In this document: piece after piece, positions 18,101-20,908 of the stretch
Layout of the letters: each line of letters opens with the position of its first letter
How positions within the stretch are numbered: position 1 is the stretch's first letter
DNA from: Sphacelaria rigidula
Lineage: Eukaryota > Phaeophyceae > Sphacelariales
DNA: 20,908 nt
Direction of reading: 5' to 3'
Assembly: GCA_964200075.2 (NCBI GenBank)
Contig: CAXNAA020000480.1
Location: forward strand, 1 to 20,908
Program-made: the position numbers and the translations under genes
The notes under the pieces: model-generated
The model's database searches: none
What the model was told of the DNA's origin: nothing
What the model saw: the letters and a program-made list of their open reading frames with translations, nothing else

Positions 18101-20327
18101 AACTCACTCGACCTGCAGGGCCCGAAGCTCAATTTTGTCGTGCAGCGGGAAAAATCCCAGCAGGCACTTCGACTTGAGCAATCGCAGTATGTCGAGATTG
18201 CAGCCCATGTCGCCTCTTTTGGCCACCAAGATACCGTACAACAACTTCAGCCGATCCGCCCCTCGGAACGGAATCCTTCGTGTCCCTTCCCCACCGCCAT
18301 ACTTCTTGTACAAGGCATCCAGCTCTGGGCGATCAATTGTGTACTGTCCAGCGGGGGAGGGGGGAGAGGGAGGTGAACATAGAAGACATACTCGCCTCAA
18401 GAATGATAGATATTTGTCTCAAAATCGCTACGTAAATCCTCGCACTTGACTATTTAGCAACATTTTGTATTCGCCCTGCCGCCGTCCCCGTCAAATCACT
18501 GTTCAACACCGCTCATCCCGTAAACGCAGTCCCACCACATCGCATGAAACCACGCGTGAGGTCATGGGGCAATGCCGTGTTGTCCCCTTCCAGGAACTGA
18601 CCTCCCCCTCCGGTCAATCCACACCCACCCGCTTGCTAGCTTGACACAACTGAAGGCGCTCGGAGGCATGGCAGCCTTGGCAGACCCGATTCCAGAGTGC
18701 ACAATTGCATGGAAATAAAAACGTTTCTAGCGAGTTTTTGAAGCTGAAGGTCACCTAAGACCAGCCCAAGTGCGGCGTCCTTGTTGCCGAGTAGAGCTAC
18801 GACAAGCCGGTCGCAAGAGGGTTGCTGAACCTCCGAAATAGTCCACGGAGCTGTGAGGTGTGTACGATGTATCACGTTACAGACGCCTATGTATCTAACT
18901 TTCTAGTGGTCTTGACGGAGTGTTCATTTGTAGAATGTGTCCATGTGTGTGTTCGTTCTCGGAGCGAGGATTGGAGGGCTTATAAACATATCGACATATT
19001 TAGCGAGTCTTCGGCTGATGCGTACATACGAATCATTATATCTACTAAAAGGCCTGACGTGCGTTTCGGTGGGTTTCGCGGTATATTTAGTGTAGTTGCT
19101 CGACCATATGCTATTGAAAAGGACAAGAGGGTTTTGATGGCGTAAACATATCTTGCTCATACGCTAAGGAGTAAGAAACTGTCGATGCCTGGTCACGTTG
19201 TTGTCGGAAAAATGAAGAACTCCACAAACAGGATATTTCATCTCAACCGCTGGTCTTGGGGCATATAGCCTGAACCGAAAACCGGGTTTCTTGCGATTGG
19301 GTTGATATTGTACCTGAAAAGGTGCTGTACAATACATACAACGCGAAAATGGAATCCAAAAACCCACCGGCGCGTATATGTACTCGTATGCCTCGTATTG
19401 GGATTCGTTGTATTCATCTTGGATCACGATGGCCCCCCACTTTCCAGGCCGGCCGTGCTGACACGCCGTCCTCAGGCTGTTGGAATCGAACAATAGCTTG
19501 TGGTCAACTCGATCCTGAGCATTTCACACGCGGTGGAGGTGTCGCGATTGGTTATGCCTCTACTACAAGGGCGGAGAACGTTCTTTACAAGCTTAGCAGA
19601 AAGTTCTGTGAAGCAAGATGCTTGTTTATCCTTTTTCAGGGCGGCACCAGACGCAAGTGTGATGCAGCGTGTATTCTTGGGGTCAACGTACGATTTACTA
19701 CTGATACCGGTGAACACTGCATACACCCGTCTATCACTCGAATGCATTTGCTTGGAACTACTACAGTATGCGAAATGAATATCGGCGGTCATAGTGCCAA
19801 GCCTGATAGAGCTTCACGCCCAGAATGTAATCATCACAGGTAGATTGCGCCTGAGATCGAAATGCGTTCAGTAAAACATTGTGGGGTCGGCACTCTTAGG
19901 CCCTTACATGAATCAACAAAGGGGTCGATCTCTCACAGCCGCGGAATAGTTGAAGATGTTGACGTTCCGCTGACGGGGATTGTGCGATACACCATAATAA
20001 TATAATCAAGTGCGAAATCATATTTTCTCGTCATACTTTCCTTCCCCCCCCGCCACCCTTTTTCTCTAAAGAAGTGTTCGAAAACATTATTCCCCACGTA
20101 GCGAGAACGTGGTTTTTCCATGTGCAAACGGTTTCGTGTATTTCGGTTCTGAACAGCAAAGCCGCATTCAGCAGGACGCTCGTGCCGGGGTGAGCGATGG
20201 CAGAAAGCGCGTTTGCCGAAATTAGTCCAGCGACTCACCGCCTCACGCTCGAGTCTTTCTAAAGGACACCTAATCTTGCAGTACACCTCGTCCCTCCGCG
20301 CGGAGTAGAACATGCGGGTCTCCAAAC
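1147..20327 (-). CDS. Anoctamin/TMEM16 family membrane protein, multi-exon gene, 5' partial
   Basis: This is the span of the whole gene; exons are listed separately. Fourteen exons on the minus strand join in frame with intron phases 0,0,2,2,2,2,0,0,2,0,0,0,0. Known of the family: anoctamins are homodimers with ten transmembrane helices that act as Ca2+-activated phospholipid scramblases and/or ion channels at the plasma membrane or internal membranes. Seen here: the N-terminal dimerisation-domain pattern, the [10 protein letters not shown] signature before TM1, the FWKR motif after TM2, the ENHRTDT and QFVNSYAS motifs of TM4-TM5, and acidic residues at the Ca2+-site positions of TM6 (E of GNIAE), TM7 (D and E of DYAE) and TM8 (E and D of EIRID). 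Complete Ca2+ ligands suggest a Ca2+-gated protein. Scramblase versus channel cannot be decided from sequence. No start codon or first exon was found, and no promoter can be placed. Confidence 0.93.
1303..1690 (-). other. Intron, 388 nt, nothing else recognised
   Basis: Donor GTGAGG and acceptor TTCAG, phase 0. No repeat or RNA gene was seen in it. Confidence 0.75.
1691..1840 (-). CDS. Anoctamin exon: RRP motif and TM9
   Basis: It encodes [20 protein letters not shown], then [20 protein letters not shown] and [10 protein letters not shown]. Arg-Arg-Pro...Ala-x-Asp-Ile-Gly-x-Trp followed by a helix with Val-Thr-Asn-Ser/Ala is the TM8-TM9 pattern of the family. Acceptor ATACGAAG is short on pyrimidines; donor AGG|GTGAGG is strong. 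Exactly 50 codons, phase 0 at both ends. Confidence 0.94.
1841..2988 (-). other. Intron, 1148 nt, nothing else recognised
   Basis: Donor GTACTG and acceptor TACGAAG, phase 0. Open frames inside it show no family pattern. A short TA alternation lies at about 2252-2262. Confidence 0.75.
2989..3093 (-). CDS. Anoctamin exon: TM7 end and TM8 with Ca2+-site Glu/Asp
   Basis: It encodes [20 protein letters not shown], then [15 protein letters not shown]. Gln-Phe-Gly-Tyr is restored across the junction with the previous exon. Asn-Asn-x-x-Glu-Ile-Arg-x-Asp is the TM8 signature, and its Glu (3019-3021) and Asp (3007-3009) are the conserved TM8 Ca2+ ligands. Acceptor GCCGTCCAG, donor CAG|GTACTG, phase 0 at both ends, 35 codons. 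Confidence 0.96.
3556..3690. repeat. Dispersed repeat, family 2, copy 1
   Basis: It shares TCGAGTTTCC, TATTGACCACGACTGGAT...GGGGATCA and AATGTGCGACAA with a copy near 9508-9620, and parts with copies near 12745 and 17895. Boundaries are approximate and no terminal repeats were found. Confidence 0.5.
4250..4549 (-). mobile_element. tRNA-derived SINE-like element, copy 1
   Basis: On the minus strand the element starts GCCCCGGTGG, has an A-box-like TGGTGTAAGTT (4532-4542, 10 of 11 with the consensus) and a B-box-like GGTTCGAGTCT (4481-4491), then a body ending CTCGTCCCGAGGAAGGGGGG. It aligns by eye along most of its 300 bases with the copy at 14085-14382, and its tail with 15892-16257. Such elements are transcribed by RNA polymerase III and moved by a partner LINE (known of SINEs). 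Sequence divergence suggests old copies. Confidence 0.6.
5063..5091. repeat. (GATT)n microsatellite
   Basis: About seven perfect copies of the tetranucleotide, inside the TM7-TM8 intron. Confidence 0.95.
5086..5395. repeat. A/C-rich block flanked by imperfect direct repeats
   Basis: GATTATCTCACATTAGCTG...TTGCAAC...CAGC near 5086-5122 recurs as GATTATCTCGCATTACGTAG...TTGCAAC...CAGC near 5356-5395. Between them is about 230 bases almost free of T, rich in AACAA and AGAAA. This could be an expanded low-complexity insertion or remnant of an element with short terminal direct repeats. Confidence 0.65.
5784..5921 (-). CDS. Anoctamin exon: TM6-TM7 linker and start of TM7
   Basis: It encodes a charged linker [18 protein letters not shown], then [18 protein letters not shown] and [10 protein letters not shown]. 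The Asp (5805-5807) and Glu (5796-5798) of Asp-Tyr-Ala-Glu match the paired acidic Ca2+ ligands of TM7. Acceptor TTCGTTGAAG, donor CAG|GTATGG, phase 0 at both ends. CGGCAG inside the exon is an alternative acceptor and would remove five residues of linker. Confidence 0.93.
5922..7039 (-). other. Intron, 1118 nt, nothing else recognised
   Basis: Donor GTGCAG, acceptor GTTGAAG, phase 0. The plus strand is pyrimidine-rich at about 6665-6850. No RNA gene or repeat family was recognised. Confidence 0.7.
7040..7145 (-). CDS. Anoctamin exon: TM6 with Ca2+-site Glu
   Basis: It encodes [18 protein letters not shown], then [17 protein letters not shown]. The Cys...Cys pair lies in the extracellular loop before TM6, as in relatives. 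Gly-Asn-Ile-Ala-Glu...Pro is TM6; its Glu (bases 7061-7063) corresponds to the TM6 acidic Ca2+ ligand of characterised TMEM16 proteins. Acceptor TGCCTGCAG, donor AAG|GTGCAG (weak). The exon is only 106 bp and is isolated between introns of 2.8 and 1.1 kb. Confidence 0.93.
7555..8650 (+). repeat. Degenerate tandem-like array with core CTGGAGTATCGxxTGCCGAAT
   Basis: Variants of CCTGGAGTATCG.CTGCCGAAT recur irregularly at about 7555-7680, 8075-8145 and 8488-8640. The array is interrupted by unrelated sequence and by the tRNA-like element at 8404-8482. Period is irregular, roughly 25-40 bases. Confidence 0.5.
8404..8482 (-). mobile_element. tRNA-like element (pseudo-tRNA or SINE head)
   Basis: On the minus strand: GCCCCAG pairs with CTGGGGT as a seven-pair acceptor-like stem; A box TGGCTCAGTTG (8465-8475) fits TRGYNNARNNG fully; B box GGTTCGATTCC (8420-8430) fits GGTTCGANNCC fully; a five-pair stem TAACC/GGTTG encloses loop TTCTGAT, which would read as a CUG (Gln) anticodon. 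Against a working tRNA: a six-base excess (AGCGAT) between T arm and acceptor stem, and mismatches in the T and D stems. Six T follow directly, as in polymerase III terminators. Its start resembles the heads of the other SINE-like copies. Confidence 0.6.
9508..9620. repeat. Dispersed repeat, family 2, copy 2
   Basis: It shares CGAGTTTCCGTTCAT with the copy near 17895, and ACGACCACGCCTAGATTCG...GGCGGATCA and AATGTGCGACAACCAAT with the copy near 3556. Boundaries are approximate. Confidence 0.5.
9932..10056 (-). CDS. Anoctamin exon: ENHRTDT motif and TM5
   Basis: It encodes [18 protein letters not shown], then [19 protein letters not shown] and PLGH. Glu-Asn-His-Arg-Thr and Gln-Phe-Val-Asn-Ser-Tyr are among the best conserved anoctamin motifs. 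Acceptor CACCTCAG and donor GG|GTGAGT are both strong. It ends in phase 2, giving a Gly codon with the A that starts the next exon. It joins directly to LTDL of the TM4 exon. Confidence 0.96.
10915..10925 (-). promoter_or_regulatory. B-box-like site (GGTTCGAATCC)
   Basis: This is a perfect polymerase III B box, within a context GGGGTTCGAATCCCG similar to the tRNA-like element at 8404-8482. No matching A box was found in the 35-60 bases upstream on the minus strand, so it is probably a truncated tRNA-derived remnant. Confidence 0.45.
11010..11700. repeat. Irregular array with core CCAGATGGGTATC, in two opposite orientations
   Basis: Between about 11015 and 11160 the plus strand repeats ATATCCATCTGG-like cores; between about 11440 and 11690 it repeats the reverse-complement form CCAGATGGGTA/CTAGACGGATAT. 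Spacing is irregular, 13-24 bases. A few weaker cores lie between the two halves. Confidence 0.6.
12201..12233 (+). repeat. (GGGGTA)5 telomere-like tract
   Basis: Five exact GGGGTA copies plus GGG, preceded by looser GGTTAGGTATAGGGATAAGGATA. It differs from the (TTAGGG)n telomere by one base per unit. It may be an interstitial telomere-like sequence or a simple microsatellite. Confidence 0.85.
12745..12800. repeat. Dispersed repeat, family 2, partial copy 3
   Basis: It contains GTGACCACGCCTGGATC...GGGGGATCGG and ACGACA, like the middle of the copies near 3556 and 9508. Short and approximate. Confidence 0.4.
13232..13282. repeat. Perfect 23-bp tandem duplication
   Basis: GTATTCATGTAACTGTGTTT plus AAA occurs twice without a mismatch (13232-13254 and 13255-13277), followed by GTATT of a third start. 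A perfect copy implies a recent event. Confidence 0.95.
13480..13611 (-). CDS. Anoctamin exon: TM4
   Basis: It encodes [19 protein letters not shown], then [20 protein letters not shown] and KLTDL. Asn-Ala-Val-Gln-Ile-Gln-Val followed by Leu-Thr is the TM4 signature; the TM4-TM5 region lines the lipid groove in scramblases. Donor CTG|GTGCGT. The acceptor CTACAAG is weakly pyrimidine-rich, so the exact start could move slightly, but the phase 0 join to the previous Lys codon fits. A 3.4-kb intron follows. Confidence 0.92.
13612..14727 (-). other. Intron, 1116 nt, with SINE-like copy 2
   Basis: Donor GTACGG, acceptor CTACAAG, phase 0. It contains the SINE-like element at 14085-14382. Nothing else was recognised. 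Confidence 0.75.
14085..14382 (-). mobile_element. tRNA-derived SINE-like element, copy 2
   Basis: On the minus strand it starts at GCCCGGTGGTGTGAC (degenerate A box), carries GCGGACTTGAAACTCC at the B-box position, then GATGCGTTGGACT...TATCTGATTCC and a tail CCGAGGGAGAGAT...TGATCTCCTGAGACCG, ACTCGTCGTGAGGAAAGAG. Each block has a counterpart in the same order in 4250-4549. Length about 298 bases, close to copy 1. Confidence 0.6.
14728..14884 (-). CDS. Anoctamin exon: TM3
   Basis: It encodes [20 protein letters not shown] followed by [20 protein letters not shown] and [12 protein letters not shown]. The Tyr-Phe-Pro-Pro...Arg-Lys-Arg stretch is the typical juxtamembrane segment, and the hydrophobic run of about 25 residues is TM3. 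Acceptor ATACAG, donor AAG|GTACGG. The first base completes an Arg codon from the previous exon, and the exon ends in phase 0. Confidence 0.92.
14885..15324 (-). other. Intron, 440 nt, with a trinucleotide tract
   Basis: Donor GTGAGA, acceptor AATACAG, phase 2. It contains the (GTA)n tract below. The plus-strand frame with a long serine run here is a by-product of that tract. Confidence 0.8.
15082..15134 (+). repeat. (GTA)n microsatellite, about 17 copies
   Basis: Perfect AGT/GTA repetition within the intron; in the gene's transcript it would read as (UAC)n. Length is likely variable between individuals. Confidence 0.97.
15325..15432 (-). CDS. Anoctamin exon: FWKR motif after TM2
   Basis: It encodes [19 protein letters not shown] followed by [16 protein letters not shown]. 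The motif Glu-Phe-Trp-Lys-Arg, then Trp-Gly about nine residues later and Arg-Pro-x-(Phe/Tyr)-x-Gly, is diagnostic for the TM2-TM3 cytosolic loop of anoctamins. Starts with one base completing a Thr codon, ends CG|GTGAGA in phase 2. Acceptor is CCCGAGCAG. Confidence 0.94.
15433..16772 (-). other. Intron, 1340 nt, with SINE-like copy 3
   Basis: Donor GTGAGC, acceptor CGAGCAG, phase 2, lying within TM2 of the protein. It contains the SINE-like element at 15892-16257. No other feature was recognised. Confidence 0.75.
15892..16257 (-). mobile_element. tRNA-derived SINE-like element, copy 3, with internal duplication
   Basis: On the minus strand it starts GCCCCAGTGGTCAAAGTTG (A-box-like TGGTCAAAGTT) with GCGGACTCAAATCCGG at the B-box position, and ends CCCGTCCCGAGGAGGAGGGG like copy 1. 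It is longer than the other copies because a segment with CTGTCCG...AC..AACGC is present twice (16102 and 16191, period about 89 bases). Boundaries approximate. Confidence 0.55.
16773..16889 (-). CDS. Anoctamin exon: TM1 end, loop and most of TM2
   Basis: It encodes [18 protein letters not shown], a polar loop DSDHNRMGS, then [11 protein letters not shown]. The Leu-Ile-Pro start follows the split Trp codon from the previous exon, as in the family (YT-x-W-L-x-P). The Leu-Trp near the end is the conserved TM2 Trp, six residues before the Glu of the next exon, exactly the family spacing. Acceptor CTCGCAG, donor AC|GTGAGC, phase 2. A run of six T in the coding strand at 16798-16803 must be counted carefully; five would falsely suggest a frameshift. 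Confidence 0.93.
17130..17240 (-). CDS. Anoctamin exon: [10 protein letters not shown] signature and start of TM1
   Basis: It encodes [18 protein letters not shown] followed by [18 protein letters not shown]. This Tyr-Phe-Gly-Glu-Lys-Ile signature marks entry of the chain into the first transmembrane helix in anoctamins. The exon starts with one base completing a Glu codon and ends TG|GTGCGC, leaving a Trp codon to be completed by the next exon. The 3' splice site lies five bases from a (CCTG)n tract, which acts as its pyrimidine tract. Confidence 0.94.
17246..17305. repeat. (CAGG)n / (CCTG)n microsatellite next to a splice acceptor
   Basis: About 15 tetranucleotide units with two single-base interruptions (GACAGG and GCGGGC). 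In the gene's transcript it is (CCUG)n and ends five bases before the AG of the 17240 acceptor. Confidence 0.97.
17895..17990. repeat. Dispersed repeat, family 2, copy 4
   Basis: TCGAGTTTCCGTCGC, CATCTATCTTGTGACCATGC and GGTGGCGGATGAG match parts of the copy near 9508-9620. Boundaries approximate. Confidence 0.45.
18108..18343 (-). CDS. Anoctamin exon: N-terminal domain, FPLHD motif
   Basis: The longest exon seen, 78 codons plus two bases. It starts [18 protein letters not shown], continues with a basic [14 protein letters not shown] segment, then [16 protein letters not shown] and [10 protein letters not shown]. The Phe-Pro-Leu-His-Asp motif is a hallmark of the end of the anoctamin cytosolic domain, shortly before the W...YFGEKI segment. 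The acceptor is very strong: a run of C and T (CCTCCCTCTCCCCCCTCCCCC) ending in GGACAG. Donor is GA|GTGAGT, phase 2; the split codon becomes Glu with the G that starts the next exon. Confidence 0.93.
18344..19367 (-). other. Intron, 1024 nt, nothing else recognised
   Basis: Donor GTGGGT, acceptor GGACAG, phase 0. An open frame at 18636-18875 (minus) looks protein-like but the flanking exons join in phase and in family register without it. Confidence 0.75.
19368..19457 (-). CDS. Anoctamin exon: N-terminal domain, YEYIY motif
   Basis: It encodes [19 protein letters not shown] and then [11 protein letters not shown]. The spacing Ile-x-Ile...Tyr-x-x-Tyr-Glu-Tyr-Ile-Tyr is characteristic of protist anoctamins, just before a Pro-Glu-Leu...Leu-Tyr segment that the next exon supplies. 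Donor is CCG|GTGGGT, phase 0. The acceptor is ambiguous: CAG at 19458-19460 gives phase 0 and suits the upstream exon, whereas CAG at 19477-19479 would add six residues and part of a codon in phase 2 and aligns better in length with the family. Confidence 0.8.
19458..20238 (-). other. Intron region, 781 nt, possibly split by a small exon
   Basis: Donor GTGAGT after LEREA and acceptor TGTCAG before HGRPG. The family has roughly 20 further residues here, so at least one small exon is expected; 19818-19850 is the best candidate seen. Confidence 0.5.
19818..19850 (-). CDS. Possible small anoctamin exon (uncertain)
   Basis: After a good acceptor (TTTCGATCTCAG) the minus strand reads [11 protein letters not shown] in phase 0, followed by GTGAAG as a possible donor. 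Family members carry an Ala-Asp...Asp-Tyr segment at this point between the KIR motif and the Tyr-Glu-Tyr-Ile-Tyr motif. The match is short and would leave the loop about 14 residues shorter than I expect, or the donor may lie elsewhere (a CAG|GC site follows at 19802). Treat as a hypothesis. Confidence 0.3.
20239..20327 (-). CDS. Anoctamin exon: N-terminal dimerisation domain (first exon seen)
   Basis: Read on the minus strand this gives [19 protein letters not shown] followed by [10 protein letters not shown], which matches the start of the cytosolic anoctamin domain (Gly-Leu-Glu...FYS...DE-V-Y-KIR...L...A). A pyrimidine-rich tract and CACAG precede it, and the donor is GCG|GTGAGT. The exon begins with the last two bases (GT) of a codon, so a Gly codon split over the junction is expected. 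An in-frame TGA lies just upstream, so the reading cannot simply be extended; an earlier exon must supply the start. It ends in phase 0. Confidence 0.85.
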
Positions 20328-20908
20328 CTGTGCATCAACGAAAAGAGCAGCGGCAGCCACCGAGTCCGCTCTCGTGATGAAAGTTTCTTGTTTTGGATGA
20401 GCCTTTGAAGGGCGTTTTATGAGGCTGCTGGCTGCAGACAACCTTCGGACGAACTCAACACTTTTCATCCTGCGAACACGCTCTGAACCCTCCGGCTGTG
20501 AAGTCTATGCGGACGTTCCTGCCAACGTACTTGCATACTGAAATCAAGTTGCGAAAGAACAGCGCTGGTACAGTAAATGGCTTTTACAGAATACTATATA
20601 CGTTGCAGTTGAAGAATTACACGCGTCGGACAGCTCAACTCAGGTTAACACGAGTTGATAATTTTCCGCTGAACTCACCTGTGAGTTATGGCAACATAAC
20701 CCAGTGGTGCACGTTTTGATCGGGTGAGTTACACAGCATAAATCAGCGATGCAAAATCTGACTGGGTGACTTATACTGCATAACACAGCGGTAGACATTC
20801 TGGCCGGGTGGGTTGTAGAAAACAACTCAGCCGTGCACAGTCTGGTGTACTCATGATCATGCATGCCATAGTCATCAGACCATTGACCTCGCATCCCTAC
20901 AAAGCCGG
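20328..20908 (-). other. 5' intron or flank of the gene, start codon not found
   Basis: The exon at 20327 begins inside a codon, so this region should be intron leading back to an earlier exon. An ATG-started frame at 20259-20468 (minus) runs into the exon in the wrong frame. No typical N-terminal anoctamin segment was found up to the window edge. Confidence 0.5.
20681..20846. repeat. 42-bp minisatellite, four units
   Basis: Units begin at 20681, 20724, 20766 and 20808 with GTGAGTTA/GTGACTTA/GTGGGTTG and share CATAACxCAGCGGTGCA...TCTG-type interiors. Periods are 43, 42 and 42 bases. Because 42 is a multiple of three, a minus-strand frame stays open across it with a 14-residue Cys-containing repeat; I regard that as a consequence of the period. 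Confidence 0.85.

Larger units (their letters stand above)
17241..18107 (-). other. Intron, 867 nt, ending in a (CCTG)n pyrimidine tract
   Basis: Donor GTGAGT, acceptor CCTGAACAG, phase 2. It contains the CAGG/CCTG tract and a family 2 repeat. Nothing else was recognised. Confidence 0.8.

Noticed and set aside
18636-18875. Minus-strand frame [18 protein letters not shown] as an N-terminal anoctamin exon
   Set aside because: The exons at 19368 and 18343 already join in phase 0 and reproduce the [15 protein letters not shown] register of the family, leaving no room for it.
20259-20468. MKSVEF frame as the first exon of the gene
   Set aside because: It enters the KIR exon in the wrong frame and has no anoctamin pattern; a TGA closes the correct frame just upstream of that exon.
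20681-20846. CRISPR array
   Set aside because: Units are contiguous and diverged with no spacers, and the host is eukaryotic. It is a minisatellite.

Overview
The window is eukaryotic nuclear DNA. Almost all of it is one long, intron-rich gene on the minus strand that encodes an anoctamin/TMEM16 membrane protein. Fourteen coding exons (89 to 236 bp) can be read from about 20327 down to a stop at 1147, with GT-AG junctions and matching intron phases throughout. Together they give about 600 residues: part of the cytosolic N-terminal dimerisation domain, all ten transmembrane helices, the acidic Ca2+-site residues of TM6, TM7 and TM8, and a short C-terminus. The 5' end (start codon and first exon or exons) was not found and probably lies beyond base 20908. 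One short exon between 20238 and 19458 is uncertain.

The host is inferred, not proven. The protein pattern ([32 protein letters not shown]) looks most like protist and stramenopile anoctamins. Introns of 0.24 to 3.4 kb, roughly balanced base composition, many simple repeats and tRNA-derived short interspersed elements would suit a brown alga or a related multicellular stramenopile.

Layout, read in the direction of the gene (high to low coordinates). 20908-20328 is 5' intron or flank with a 42-bp minisatellite. 20327-17130 holds the N-terminal domain exons and the start of TM1. 17129-13480 holds TM1 to TM4, with a SINE-like copy in two of the introns and a (GTA)n tract in another. 13479-10057 is a 3.4-kb intron with a degenerate minisatellite array and a (GGGGTA)5 tract. 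10056-9932 is TM5. 9931-7146 is an intron with a degenerate repeat array and a tRNA-like element. 7145-7040 is TM6. 5921-5784 and 3093-2989 are TM7 and TM8, separated by a 2.7-kb intron with another SINE-like copy. 1840-1691 is TM9, 1302-1147 is TM10 and the stop, and 1146-1 is 3' flank with poly-C tracts.

No second protein-coding gene could be supported on either strand. The most unusual material is in the introns: a SINE-like family with tRNA-type heads, all in the same orientation as the gene; a (CCTG)n tract that forms the polypyrimidine tract of a 3' splice site; and several tandem arrays.
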